Shown here one piece after another: positions 16,828-25,507 of a DNA stretch of 64,000 nt. A model generated the notes under the pieces. The model did no database searches. It had not been told where the DNA came from and saw nothing but the letters and a program-made list of their open reading frames with translations. Source of the DNA: Kutzneria kofuensis (GTDB lineage: Bacteria; Actinomycetota; Actinomycetes; Mycobacteriales; Pseudonocardiaceae); contig NZ_JACHIR010000001.1 of assembly GCF_014203355.1 (NCBI RefSeq), positions 3,040,038 to 3,104,037 on the forward strand, written 5' to 3'. Each line of letters begins with the position of its first letter. Within the stretch, counting starts at the first letter, position 1. The translations under genes were made by a program, and so were the position numbers.

Positions 16828-19800
16828 CGACCGGACTCCTGCAGCGGGCACGAGGTCCGCGCCGGGCAGCGCGGGCAGTCGGGGCTCTCGGTCGCGGTGT
16901 ACTCGGGCCCGACGCAGGAGGACGCCGCCTCCTGCACCGTGGCCAGCCACACCTTGGACGAGTCCGGGTCCAGCGGCGCCTGGACCCGTTCCGCCGCACC
17001 GGTCTTCTTGTCCTCCTTGGACACGTAGAGCAGCCGGGCGCCGCCCGGCTCCTCGCTCAGCCCCAGCTCCTCGAACGCCCCCAGCTGGGTGGCCAGCTGG
17101 TACACCGCCAGCTGCGGGTGTTCCTGGGCGTCGTCCTTGCTGACCGGCTGCTTGCCGGTCTTGATGTCGACGACGACGGGCCGGCCCTGGTCGTCGACCT
17201 CCAGCCGGTCGACCCGGCCGCGCACCCGCAGCCACGGGCCGTCGGCCTGCTTGGGCACCTGCACCGACAGGTCCCGCTCGACCGCCACCTGGGTCAGCTC
17301 GGCGCGGCTGCGCTCGAACCAGGCCATGAACGTGTCCAGCATCTTCTGCACCCGGTTGCGCTCCCGGCGGGAGAACCAGGGCGCGCCGGCATCCACCGCC
17401 GCCCACGCCTGGTCCAGCCGGACCTGCAGTTCGAGCCGGTCCACGCCGCTGGCCGCGGCCTGAGCGAGCGCGTGCACGAGAGTGCCGGTGATCGAGGCGA
17501 GCTGCGCCGGGTCCTCGCCGCCGTGCCGCTCAACCATCCACCGCAGCGGGCACTTGCTCAACACCTCGATGGTGGACGGGGAGACGCTGACCGTCTCCTC
17601 ATCCGTCCACAACGGACTGTCAGTGGAGACTTCCGGCAGCCCGTACCAGGACCCGGGGTGCGCTCCGGGCACCCCGGCCGCCGCCAGCCGGGCCAGCTGC
17701 TTGGCGGCGCGGCGGCGCCTTTCGGGCTCCGCCTCGCCGTCGCAGCAGACTCGGCGCAACTCCCCGACCAGCTCGGACAGCACCAGCCCACGCGGCGGCG
17801 TGAACACCGGGCGGACCGCCGCCTCGGGGTCGGCGGCGGTGCCCTCCAACTCGTCGAGGAACCGTGACGGCTGCTCGTCCTCGCCTCGCACGGCGCTCAC
17901 CAGCAGCGTTCGCTTCGCCCGGCTGGCGGCGACGATCAGCAGCCGGCGTTCCTCGGCGAGCAGCGGCGCGGTCGCCGACACCACGTCACCGGGGACGACG
18001 CCGTCGAGCAGGTCCCGCATCCGTTCCACGCCGAGCAAAGTGCCGCGCATACGCAGGTCCGGCCAGCTGCCCTCCTGCACGCCCGGCACCGCTACGACCG
18101 TCCACTCGCGACCGGCCGCCGCATGCGCCGTGATCACGGTGACGGCCTCGCCCAGCGGCGCCGTCGGCGCCAACGAGTCACCGACGATCTGTTGCGCCGT
18201 AAGGTAATCGGTGAAGCCGGCGACGCTCGCGGCGGGCAATCGGTCGACGTATCGGGCAGCCGCGTCGAACAGGCCGACGATCGCGTCCAGGTCGCGGTCG
18301 GCCTGCGCGCCGGTCGGGCCGCCGCGGGTGGCCTGCGCGACCCAGCGCTGTTCGAGGCCGCTGTCCTTCCACAGCTGCCACAGCACCTGTTCCACGCTCG
18401 CGCCGGCCTCGATCGCGTCCCGGGCCGTCCTGATCAGCGTGCCGATCCGGCGGACCGGCGCCGCCTCGCTGTCCTCCAACGCGATCAACAGGTCGTTGTC
18501 GTTGATCACGTCGACGAGCAGCTCGCCGCTGGACCTATCGCCTCCGGCGGCCAGTTCCAGCCGGCGCAGACCACGGCGCAGTCGCCGCAGTGCCAACGTG
18601 TCCGCGCCGCCGAGCTGAGATTCGAGCAGGTACGCGGCGGTGTCCTGATCAAGCATGGAGGGGTCGTCCGCGCACCGGAGCAGCACCAGGAACTGCCGCA
18701 CCGCCGGGAGTTGCGCCAGCGGCAGTTCGTCGACCGGAACGGCCAGCGGCACGCCGGCGGCGAGAAGTGCCCTGCGCAGCACGGGAAGCGAGTGCACGGT
18801 TGACCGGACCAGCACCGCCATCTCCGACCACGGCACCTCGTCCAGCAGGTGGGCGCGGCGGAGTTGATCGCCGATCCAGGTCGCTTCCTGCGCCGCCGAG
18901 GCGAGCAGCCGGATCTGCACGCTGCCGCGTTCCTCGTGCTCCCGGGGAAGAAGCTCCCGCTGCGGGCCCGCGCCCGGCAACCGTGCCTGCAAGCGGCCGA
19001 CGGCCTTGCGGATCTCCGGCGCCATCCGGTGATCCACCTTCAGCACCTCGACCGGGCCGTCGCCACGGTCGGTGAACAGTGTGGGATCCGCGCCGCGGAA
19101 GGAGAAGATCGCCTGGTCCGGGTCGCCGGCGACGATGAACTCGTGCGCCGCCGCTCCCAGCGCCCTGACCAGCGCGAACTGCTGATGATCGAGGTGCTGG
19201 GCGTCGTCGACGAGCAGGTACCGGACCCGCGCGCGCTCGTCGGCCAGCAGGTCGGGATCCAGGTCGAACGCCAGCAACGCGCCGGCCACCAGCTCCGCCG
19301 CGTCGTAGGCCGGGGCGGCCGACTCCTGCGCCTCGCTGCCGGCAAGGAGCGTGACCTGTTCGTACTGGTGCCAGAAGGTGCCGGCCGCGGTCCACTCCGG
19401 CACGCCCTGTTCACGTCCTAGCCGCACCAGGTCCTCGGGGCCCTGACCCCGTTCGGCCGCGCGCAGGATGAGGTCGCGCAGCTCCGCCGCGAAGCCGGGA
19501 ATGCCCAGCGCCGGCCGCAGGCTCTCCGGCCAGTACCCCGCGCCCATCTCGATGTCGCCGACGAGAAGGTCACGGACCATCGCGTCCTGATCCGGGCCGG
19601 CGAGCAGGCGTGGCGGCGGCAGACCCTCCTTTGTGGACACGAGGCGGAGCACCGCGAAGGCGTAGGAGTGGACGGTGCGAACCAGGGGCTCACGGGCCGT
19701 GCGGGACGGGCCGCGGTCCTTGAGCAGGCGGGTGATCTGCGACCGCAGCGCCACCGCCGACTTCCGGCTGGACGCCAGCACCAGAACGCTCTCCGGGTCC

Positions 19801-19994
19801 ACGCCCGTGTTCAGGACGCGATCCGCCGCGACGCCGGCCAGCAGCGTCGTCTTGCCCGTTCCCGGGCCGCCGAGCACGCGCAGCGGGCCACCCTCGTGGT
19901 CGATGACCCGACGCGCGGTCGCGTCCCACCGCGGCCGGGGCGGCGGCTGCGCCGGCCGGCGGACCAGCGCGAGTGGAGTGCTTCTGCGTGCCAC
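16812..19994 (-). CDS. adnA: Helicase-nuclease subunit AdnA (UvrD motor, PD-(D/E)XK nuclease, Cys cluster)
   Basis: Partner of AdnB. 1060 aa from GTG 19994, close to mycobacterial AdnA (about 1055). Walker A is GGPGTGKTT near residue 40; motif II is the variant VDDAQHLD rather than DEYQD. The C-terminal nuclease has RGRVDRLEV and VVVDIKTGKQP. It ends with C-x12-C-x2-C-x5-C (last part CPRCPARTSC), the arrangement expected for an iron-sulfur staple as in AddB-like nucleases. Upstream of the start lie one copy of the structured repeat family (20032-20048) and the divergent VOC gene. The stop overlaps the convergent CdaR-type gene. Confidence 0.93.
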   Translation of the reverse strand: MARRSTPLALVRRPAQPPPRPRWDATARRVIDHEGGPLRVLGGPGTGKTTLLAGVAADRVLNTGVDPESVLVLASSRKSAVALRSQITRLLKDRGPSRTAREPLVRTVHSYAFAVLRLVSTKEGLPPPRLLAGPDQDAMVRDLLVGDIEMGAGYWPESLRPALGIPGFAAELRDLILRAAERGQGPEDLVRLGREQGVPEWTAAGTFWHQYEQVTLLAGSEAQESAAPAYDAAELVAGALLAFDLDPDLLADERARVRYLLVDDAQHLDHQQFALVRALGAAAHEFIVAGDPDQAIFSFRGADPTLFTDRGDGPVEVLKVDHRMAPEIRKAVGRLQARLPGAGPQRELLPREHEERGSVQIRLLASAAQEATWIGDQLRRAHLLDEVPWSEMAVLVRSTVHSLPVLRRALLAAGVPLAVPVDELPLAQLPAVRQFLVLLRCADDPSMLDQDTAAYLLESQLGGADTLALRRLRRGLRRLELAAGGDRSSGELLVDVINDNDLLIALEDSEAAPVRRIGTLIRTARDAIEAGASVEQVLWQLWKDSGLEQRWVAQATRGGPTGAQADRDLDAIVGLFDAAARYVDRLPAASVAGFTDYLTAQQIVGDSLAPTAPLGEAVTVITAHAAAGREWTVVAVPGVQEGSWPDLRMRGTLLGVERMRDLLDGVVPGDVVSATAPLLAEERRLLIVAASRAKRTLLVSAVRGEDEQPSRFLDELEGTAADPEAAVRPVFTPPRGLVLSELVGELRRVCCDGEAEPERRRRAAKQLARLAAAGVPGAHPGSWYGLPEVSTDSPLWTDEETVSVSPSTIEVLSKCPLRWMVERHGGEDPAQLASITGTLVHALAQAAASGVDRLELQVRLDQAWAAVDAGAPWFSRRERNRVQKMLDTFMAWFERSRAELTQVAVERDLSVQVPKQADGPWLRVRGRVDRLEVDDQGRPVVVDIKTGKQPVSKDDAQEHPQLAVYQLATQLGAFEELGLSEEPGGARLLYVSKEDKKTGAAERVQAPLDPDSSKVWLATVQEAASSCVGPEYTATESPDCPRCPARTSCPLQESGRQVGE

Positions 19995-20025
19995 GCGTCG
20001 ATAGAACCACGCGCCCCCGACAGTC

Positions 20026-20075
20026 TCTTTGCCGCCCGTTCCGGGCGGGGGCTCGGCCGCTCTGAGCCTCGCACC
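20026..20075 (+). repeat. Structured intergenic repeat, copy A (hairpin only, diverged)
   Basis: Hairpin CCGCCCG-TTC-CGGGCGG at 20032-20048 followed by GGGGCTCGGCC. Same pattern as copies B, C and D, which have CCGCGCG arms. The stem change from G-C to C-G keeps pairing. This copy lies between the divergent starts of adnA and the VOC gene, not behind a stop codon. Confidence 0.65.
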
Positions 20076-20171
20076 TCCGCATCATCGGGCCCTTCGCAGC
20101 AGTTGTAGGTAAAGAATAAGTAATGACATACTCAAGGCGAGGCCCCTTCTACACCTTGAGGAGGCGACCCC

Positions 20172-20948
20172 ATGTCCGTCATCACGAAGCCCGCCCTGGG
20201 CAGCCCGTGCTGGCTTGAGATCGCCACACCCGACCCCGACGCCACCGCCCGCTTCTACGGCCGACTGTTCGGCTGGGAATTCGACGACACCACCGCCACC
20301 TTGTTCGGCGAGCCGGTCGCCGGCGTGCGCCGCGCCGCCGAACCGGCACTGGGCTGGACGCCGTACCTGGCCACGCCCGACATCGACACGACCGCGCGAC
20401 TGGCCACTCGATACGGAGGTCGAATAGCGGAACGCCTGGGAGACAAGGCGATCCTGCTCGACCCGACCGGCACCGCGGTGGGACTGTGCCAATGCGACGA
20501 GGGCCACCACTTCACCGCCGGCGTGCCCGGATCGCTGGTGTGGGCCGAGCTCGTCACGTGGCGGGCGACGCTCGCCGACCGGTTCTTCGGGGCCGTCTTC
20601 GACTACGGCCAGAAGCAGTTCGGCGACGGCCGGCGCTTCGACCACATGGTGTGGTACGCGGGCGAGGATTCGGTCCTCGCCCGCGTACGGATGGCGCTGG
20701 ACACGCCGGAGGACGTGCCGGCCCGGTGGATCGCGCAGTTCGCGGTCGACCCGGACCTGGGCTTCGAGGCCACGGTCGCGCTGGCCCGGCGACTCGGGGC
20801 GCGGCTGCGGTTCAAGCCGTACCGCTCGACGCTCGGGCGGGTCGCCGTGCTGGCCGACCCGCTCGGCACCCGGTTCGCGTTGATCGACCCGGACGACACC
20901 GACGAGTCCGAGTACGGCTCGGTCGCGGACGACCCGTACGACGACTAA
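20172..20948 (+). CDS. Two-domain VOC (glyoxalase/bleomycin-resistance fold) protein
   Basis: 258 aa with two vicinal-oxygen-chelate domains in tandem. The first (about 10-115) begins SPCWLEIATPDPDATARFYGRLFGW-like and the second (about 120-245) begins with GSLVWAELVTWRATLADRFF. ATG 20172 has a strong GAGGAGG 7 bases upstream. In Streptomyces similar two-domain proteins act as hydrolases, bind drugs or are uncharacterised; metal ligands cannot be fixed by eye. Its TAA overlaps the stop codon of the convergent chitinase gene. Confidence 0.82.
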   Translation: MSVITKPALGSPCWLEIATPDPDATARFYGRLFGWEFDDTTATLFGEPVAGVRRAAEPALGWTPYLATPDIDTTARLATRYGGRIAERLGDKAILLDPTGTAVGLCQCDEGHHFTAGVPGSLVWAELVTWRATLADRFFGAVFDYGQKQFGDGRRFDHMVWYAGEDSVLARVRMALDTPEDVPARWIAQFAVDPDLGFEATVALARRLGARLRFKPYRSTLGRVAVLADPLGTRFALIDPDDTDESEYGSVADDPYDD

Positions 20949-21973
20949 CCTTTGAAGCCGGCGAACACCTTGGCGAAGTCGAACGCCTTCTGCGGGACGT
21001 TGGTGCACTGGAAGAGCGCGCCGGTGCAGGCGTTCGCGTCCCGGCTCTGCTCCCAGTAGCCGAGGTAGCCGACGTGCTGGGAGTTGGCGAAGTTCACCAC
21101 GGCCTTGGCGTCGGCCAGGCTGAACACCTCGGTCTGGGTGTCGTTGACGCCGAGCATGGGCGTGATGCCGAGCATCTTGAACGCCTGCGCGTCGGACAGG
21201 CCGGTGAAGATCGTCTTGAGCTGCTTCTCCGTGCTCTGGGCGGACTGGATCACCTGCGCGCCCATGTCCTTCTCGGCGGTGCCGAAGTCCATCGCCATGA
21301 TGTTGACGACGTCCAGGCCCACGCCGGCGGCCTTGGCCGACTTGACCACGTTGAGGCCGTCGGCGGTGAGGCCGGTGGGCAGCACCGGCAGCGTCAGCGA
21401 CACCTTCACGCCCGGATTCTGCTTCTGCACCAGTGCAAGCGCCTTGGACCGCCGGTCGACGGAGGCCTTGTCGGCGACTGCCGCGCCCTCCACGTCCATG
21501 TCGATGTGGGTGAGCTTGTACTCCTTCACCACCGACGTGTACTGCGCGGCGAGCTGGTTGACGTCCGTGCAGGCCTGGGCCAGTTCGATGCCGGTCGCGC
21601 CGCCGAAGGACACCTTCACGTCGCCGCCAGCGGCCCGGATCTTGTTGACCTGGTCGAGGCCGAAGCCCTCGGCGATGGTGTGCGCGTTGAACCAGCTGGC
21701 CTGGCAGCCGGCCGACGTGACGAAGGCGAGGCTGAACGACTTGATCCCGCTGGCGCTGGCGAACTGGGACAGCTTGTCCGCGGACAGGCCCATGTCCACG
21801 TACGGGGCGACGGCGATGGTCGTCGCCGCGGCCGGGCGGGCGACCTTGTTGTTCGAGGCGGCGTTCGCGTCGTTCGAGCTGGCGCCGAACACCGTTGCCA
21901 TGCCGATCGTGACGGCCGCCGCCATCACACCGCCGACCATCAGCGCCTTGCGGCGGGCAGGGGGAATGGTCAT
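20945..21973 (-). CDS. Secreted GH18 chitinase, first of three
   Basis: 342-aa glycoside hydrolase family 18 protein. ATG 21973 follows GGAGGACCCCCG. The N-terminus MTIPPARRKALMVGG plus a hydrophobic stretch forms a signal peptide or anchor. The catalytic DxDxE appears in HIDMDVEGAAV and the substrate Tyr/Asp region in NIMAMDFG, so the acid Glu is kept. No chitin-binding domain. It is about 60% alike by eye to the next gene. Its promoter region contains a dre-like operator (22010-22025) inside a larger inverted repeat. Expected to cleave chitin or chito-oligosaccharides outside the cell. Confidence 0.88.
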   Translation of the reverse strand: MTIPPARRKALMVGGVMAAAVTIGMATVFGASSNDANAASNNKVARPAAATTIAVAPYVDMGLSADKLSQFASASGIKSFSLAFVTSAGCQASWFNAHTIAEGFGLDQVNKIRAAGGDVKVSFGGATGIELAQACTDVNQLAAQYTSVVKEYKLTHIDMDVEGAAVADKASVDRRSKALALVQKQNPGVKVSLTLPVLPTGLTADGLNVVKSAKAAGVGLDVVNIMAMDFGTAEKDMGAQVIQSAQSTEKQLKTIFTGLSDAQAFKMLGITPMLGVNDTQTEVFSLADAKAVVNFANSQHVGYLGYWEQSRDANACTGALFQCTNVPQKAFDFAKVFAGFKG

Positions 21974-21995
21974 CGGGGGTCCTCCAGGAGCAGTC

Positions 21996-22039
21996 GAACC
22001 GGGTCGAATATTGGTACGCACCAATTTCCGACCCGGTTC
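21996..22039. promoter_or_regulatory. DasR-type operator nested in an 11-bp inverted repeat
   Basis: The inner palindrome ATTGGTACGCACCAAT (22010-22025) has TGGT/ACCA half-sites like the GntR/HutC regulator DasR (dre core TGGTCTAGACCA). It is enclosed by perfect arms GAACCGGGTCG (21996-22006) and CGACCCGGTTC (22029-22039). It lies 23 bases or more ahead of the chitinase start at 21973. Confidence 0.65.
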
Positions 22040-22042
22040 ACC

Positions 22043-22079
22043 GCTGGGCCTCACCCGACAGGGTTGGGCGAGGCCCAGC
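22043..22079 (-). terminator. Terminator of the second chitinase gene
   Basis: Inverted repeat GCTGGGCCTCACCC (22043-22056) with GGGCGAGGCCCAGC (22066-22079), one mismatch, four bases past the stop codon at 22084. It separates the second chitinase transcript from the first chitinase promoter. Confidence 0.75.
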
Positions 22080-22083
22080 CGGC

Positions 22084-23079
22084 TCAGCCGGTGTAACCGG
22101 CGAAGATCTTGGAGAACTGGTAGGGCGACTGCGGCACGTTGGTGCAGCGGTAGAGCGCACCCGTGCAGGCGTTGGCGTCCCGGCCGACCTCCCAGAAGGC
22201 CAGCATGCCCAGGTGCACCGACTTGGCGAAGTTGACCACCTTGGTCGCGTCGGCCGGGTAGAAGATCTCGTTCTGCGAGTCGTTCACGCCGAGCATCGGG
22301 GTGACGCCGACCTTCTTCCACGCCGCCGCGTCGGACAGGCCGTACAGCGACTTGAGCTGAGCCTGCGTCGCCTTGGCCGCCGAGACGGCACGGTCGCCCT
22401 GGTTGGCCGAGCCCATGTAGTAGTCCATGGCCATGATGTTGACCATGTCGAGGTTGACGCCCGCACTCTTGGCCGCCTTGACCACGTTGAGGCCGTTGGT
22501 GTCCAGGCCAGACGGCAGCACCGGCAGGGTCAGCGAGATCTTGATGCCGGGGTTGGCCGACTGCACCTGGGCCAGCGCCTGGGAGCGGCGGGTGATCGAG
22601 GTCGGGTCGGCCACGGCCGCGCCCTCGATGTCGAAGTCGACGTACTTCAGGCCGTAGGCCTTGATCACAGCGTTGTACTCGGCGGCCAGGGAGCTGACGC
22701 TGCTGCAGGCCTGGGCCAGTTCGATGCCGCTGGCGCCGCCGAAGGACACCTTCACGTCGCCGCCGGCGGACCGGATCTTGGCGATTTCGTCGCTCTGCCA
22801 GGCGGCTCGCGGGTCGTAGGCGTTGAACCAGCTGGCCTTGCAGCCGGCCGAGGTGACGAAGCCGAGCGTGAATCCCTTGAGGTTGCCGGACTTCGCCATC
22901 GTGGACAGGACGGGCGTCGGCCACTCGCCCATGTCGACGTAGGGCGCGACGGGGATGGGGGAACCGGCCGCCTGCGGCAGGGCCGCGGACTGCGGTGCGG
23001 AGGCGGCCGTGGCCGCGACTGGCGCGACGAATGCGCCCATGAGAGCGATCGCGGCGACGGTGAGGGAACGCAAGCGCAT
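22084..23079 (-). CDS. Secreted GH18 chitinase, second of three
   Basis: 331 aa from ATG 23079, with GGAGG 6 bases upstream. MRLRSLTVAAIALMGAFVAP is a normal signal peptide. Catalytic DxDxE is in VDFDIEGAAV; NIMAMDYY gives the conserved Met-Asp-Tyr. Four Cys near 80, 130 and the C-terminal CTGALYRC suggest disulphides shared with the first paralog. The frame is open upstream to 23184 but that start lacks support. Its dre-like site is at 23135-23150. Tandem with the first chitinase and divergent from the third. Confidence 0.88.
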   Translation of the reverse strand: MRLRSLTVAAIALMGAFVAPVAATAASAPQSAALPQAAGSPIPVAPYVDMGEWPTPVLSTMAKSGNLKGFTLGFVTSAGCKASWFNAYDPRAAWQSDEIAKIRSAGGDVKVSFGGASGIELAQACSSVSSLAAEYNAVIKAYGLKYVDFDIEGAAVADPTSITRRSQALAQVQSANPGIKISLTLPVLPSGLDTNGLNVVKAAKSAGVNLDMVNIMAMDYYMGSANQGDRAVSAAKATQAQLKSLYGLSDAAAWKKVGVTPMLGVNDSQNEIFYPADATKVVNFAKSVHLGMLAFWEVGRDANACTGALYRCTNVPQSPYQFSKIFAGYTG

Positions 23080-23134
23080 GACGGACCTCCAGAGGCGGGC
23101 AGGGAACCACGCGGCGGCCGGAAGAGCGTTCCCA

Positions 23135-23150
23135 ATTGGTATAGACCAGA
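23135..23150. promoter_or_regulatory. DasR-type (dre) operator, second chitinase
   Basis: ATTGGTATAGACCAGA, 56 bases upstream of the ATG at 23079. It matches the Streptomyces dre consensus (TGGTCTAGACCA) at 11 of 12 core positions, and is flanked by CCCAAT and ATTGGG arms. DasR releases such sites on GlcN-6-P, linking chitin use to amino-sugar supply; a DasR-like regulator is not in this window. Confidence 0.75.
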
Positions 23151-23244
23151 TTGGGCAAGCGCCGCCATCAACCGTTCGGAGCAACAGGTTCAGGGCCGAC
23201 CGGCGTAGAAATGCCTTCTGGACCGATCCCGATCGTCTACCTTC

Positions 23245-23272
23245 TTGACGGTTTCAACTGGTCTAGTCCAGT
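23245..23272 (+). promoter_or_regulatory. Promoter with DasR-type (dre) operator, third chitinase
   Basis: The operator ACTGGTCTAGTCCAGT (23257-23272) is an almost perfect 16-bp palindrome matching the dre consensus. TTGACG at 23245-23250 can serve as a -35 box, placing the operator over the spacer and -10 region, a repressor position. It lies 50 bases before the ATG at 23323. Confidence 0.75.
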
Positions 23273-23322
23273 GTGGAAAGCGCTTCACCGAAGTGACCTG
23301 ACTCACCCTGCGGAGGACGTCG

Positions 23323-24294
23323 ATGAAGCTGACCCGACGCGGCCTGGCGGCCCTGCTCACCGCCGGCCTCGTGGGCACCGGGGCCCTGACCAGCACGGTT
23401 GCCGACGCGGCGCCGGCCGCGGTCAACCCGGTGACCGCATCTCCGTACATCTACCTCGGCGCCGGCTGGCAGCCGAACGTCGCGTCGACGATGTCCGCGA
23501 CCGGCCTCAAGGCCTTCACCATCGCCTTCGTGCTGTCCAACGGCGGTTGCACGCCGGTGTTCGACGGCGGCGCGTCCGCCGCGTCGAACACGATCAACGC
23601 GGTCCGCAAGGCCGGCGGCGACGTGATCGTCTCCTTCGGCGGCTGGGGCGGCGCGAAGCTCGGTGAGCACTGCTCGAGCGTGTCCGCGCTGGCCGGCGCC
23701 TACCAGAAGGTGATCACGCAGTACTCGTTGAAGGCCATCGACATCGACATCGAGGCCACCGAGATGAGCACCCACTCGGTGCAGGACCGGGTGCTCGGCG
23801 CGCTCAAGACCGTCAAGCAGAACAACCCCGGTCTCAAGGTCGTGGTGACCATGGGCACCACCACCTCCGGGCCGGACGCGGACGGGCAGCGGCTCATCCA
23901 GCAGGGCAAGGCGCTCGGCGCCAACGTCGACGTCTGGTCGATCATGCCGTTCGACTTCAGCAGCGGCGGCGACATGTGGGCGCACACCAAGTCCGCCGCC
24001 GAGGGGCTGAAGGGCCGGCTCAAGAGCGCCTTCGGCTGGACCGACGCGCAGGCGTACACGCACATGGGCATCTCGTCGATGAACGGCAAGACCGACAACG
24101 CGGGCGAGACCGTGACGCTGGGCAACTTCAACAGCATCCTGTCCTACGCGCAGACCAACCACCTGGCCCGGCTGACCTACTGGTCGGCCAACCGGGACCG
24201 CGCCTGCGGCTCCGGTGGGGACGGCGACACCTGCAGCGGTGTTGCGCAGAACGCAGGAGATTTCAGCAAGGTGATCGGCAAGTTCACCGGCTGA
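23323..24294 (+). CDS. Secreted GH18 chitinase, third of three
   Basis: 323 aa, ATG 23323 with GGAGG 7 bases upstream. Signal peptide MKLTRRGLAALLTAGLVGTG ending near ADAAP. The catalytic motif is AIDIDIEATEM (DxDxE) and the later region SIMPFDFSSGG replaces the MAMDYY of the other two. It is clearly more distant from them, so this is not just a recent triplication. No binding domain. Expected extracellular chitinolytic role; own dre operator and own terminator. Confidence 0.87.
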   Translation: MKLTRRGLAALLTAGLVGTGALTSTVADAAPAAVNPVTASPYIYLGAGWQPNVASTMSATGLKAFTIAFVLSNGGCTPVFDGGASAASNTINAVRKAGGDVIVSFGGWGGAKLGEHCSSVSALAGAYQKVITQYSLKAIDIDIEATEMSTHSVQDRVLGALKTVKQNNPGLKVVVTMGTTTSGPDADGQRLIQQGKALGANVDVWSIMPFDFSSGGDMWAHTKSAAEGLKGRLKSAFGWTDAQAYTHMGISSMNGKTDNAGETVTLGNFNSILSYAQTNHLARLTYWSANRDRACGSGGDGDTCSGVAQNAGDFSKVIGKFTG

Positions 24295-24302
24295 CCACGA
24301 GT

Positions 24303-24348
24303 TGCGGGGCCCCCGTCGAGCTGGCGGCGGATCGACGGTGGCCCCGCA
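24303..24348 (+). terminator. Terminator of the third chitinase gene
   Basis: 17-bp inverted repeat TGCGGGGCCCCCGTCGA (24303-24319) with 24332-24348, one mismatch and a 12-nt loop, 9 bases after the stop codon. Confidence 0.8.
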
Positions 24349-24397
24349 TCCCCCTTTATCGGTGGGAAGAAGGCGCTCCGCGCCGCATAATCCGCCC

Positions 24398-25162
24398 ATG
24401 ACACTTCACGTCCACGAGTTCGGGCCTGCCGACGGCAGGCCCGTCGTGTTTCTGCACGGGTTGACCGGCCACGGCGGCCGGTGGCGGTTGCTGGCCGAGC
24501 GTGAACTGGCGGATTTCCGTGTAGTGGCACCGGATCTGCGTGGTCACGGCGATTCGACACGGCTGCCGCCGTGGACGTTGGAGCAGCACGCCGCGGACGT
24601 GATCGATCTCCTCGACGCATTGGAGCTGGACCGGGTGCCGCTCGTCGGGCATTCGTACGGCGGGGCGACCGCGCTGCACGTGACCACCAGGGCGCCCGAG
24701 AGGGTGGAGCGGCTGGCGCTGTTGGACCCGTCGACCGGGCTGTCCCCGCTGAGGTGCCAGGAAGTCGCCGAGGAGGAGCTGGAGCCGGAGTTCTGGCCCG
24801 ATCTCGACGCCGCTCGGGCCGAGTTCGCCGAGATGTGGCCGGCGGAGGGCGTCGACCTTGAGGTGCCGGCCAACTTCGTGCAGACGCCGGACGGCCGGTG
24901 GCGCCGGCGGTACTCCACCGTGATGGCCGTGACGGCGTGGAGCGAGATGGCTCGGCGGCCGATGCTGCCGCCGCGAGGTACGCGAACACTGCTGCTTCCC
25001 GCAACCAAGGCGGACTTCGTGTCACCGGAACTCGTGGCCGCGCTGCAGGACCGGCTCGGCGACGACCTGACCGTGCGCGAGGTGGACAGCGGGCACGTGC
25101 TGTACCTGGAACGGCCGGCGGAAGTCGGTGCGCTGCTGCGCGAGTTCCTCTGCGAGGCTTGA
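24398..25162 (+). CDS. Alpha/beta hydrolase (LipV-type)
   Basis: 254-aa alpha/beta hydrolase, ATG 24398. Oxyanion strand FLHGLTGHGGRW, nucleophile elbow GHSYGG (Ser near 90), catalytic His in SGHVLYLERP near 240. Same place as lipV (Rv3203), between adnA and the alkyltransferase-like gene, though here a chitinase block intervenes on the adnA side. Substrate (ester, lipid or lactone) cannot be told from sequence. Four-base gap to the next gene, so likely one operon with the ATL and PaiB-like genes. Confidence 0.85.
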   Translation: MTLHVHEFGPADGRPVVFLHGLTGHGGRWRLLAERELADFRVVAPDLRGHGDSTRLPPWTLEQHAADVIDLLDALELDRVPLVGHSYGGATALHVTTRAPERVERLALLDPSTGLSPLRCQEVAEEELEPEFWPDLDAARAEFAEMWPAEGVDLEVPANFVQTPDGRWRRRYSTVMAVTAWSEMARRPMLPPRGTRTLLLPATKADFVSPELVAALQDRLGDDLTVREVDSGHVLYLERPAEVGALLREFLCEA

Positions 25163-25165
25163 CCG

Positions 25166-25507
25166 ATGGATGCCGAGATCCTCGACCCGGTGATCGTCGA
25201 ACAGGTGCGGGCGGTGATCGCCCGGATCCCCGCCGGGCGCGTCGCCACCTACGGCGATGTCGCCGACATCTCGCGGGCGCCGTCCGCCCGAATGGTCGGG
25301 CGGGTGCTGCAGAACGGGCACGACCTGCCGTGGCAGCGGGTGCTGCGCGCCAACGGGACCTGCGCCCCGCACCTGGCCGACGAGCAGCTCAGCCTGCTCG
25401 CCGCCGAGGGCGTTCCGTCCGTGGAAGGCAAGGTTGACCTGCGGAAGTACCGTTGGGAGGAGGCTGTGCCCGAGCAGCCGGACGAACCGCAGTTGGGACT
25501 GTTCTGA
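25166..25507 (+). CDS. Alkyltransferase-like (ATL) DNA-binding protein
   Basis: 113 aa, similar to the C-terminal DNA-binding part of O6-alkylguanine DNA methyltransferase: IPAGRVATYGDVADISRAP, the Arg-finger region ARMVGRVLQNG, and PWQRVL where true transferases have PCHRV. With Trp for the active Cys it cannot accept alkyl groups; ATLs instead flip out O6-alkylguanine and hand the lesion to nucleotide excision repair. Rv3204 is the positional equivalent. Its TGA overlaps the next ATG by one base. Confidence 0.9.
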   Translation: MDAEILDPVIVEQVRAVIARIPAGRVATYGDVADISRAPSARMVGRVLQNGHDLPWQRVLRANGTCAPHLADEQLSLLAAEGVPSVEGKVDLRKYRWEEAVPEQPDEPQLGLF

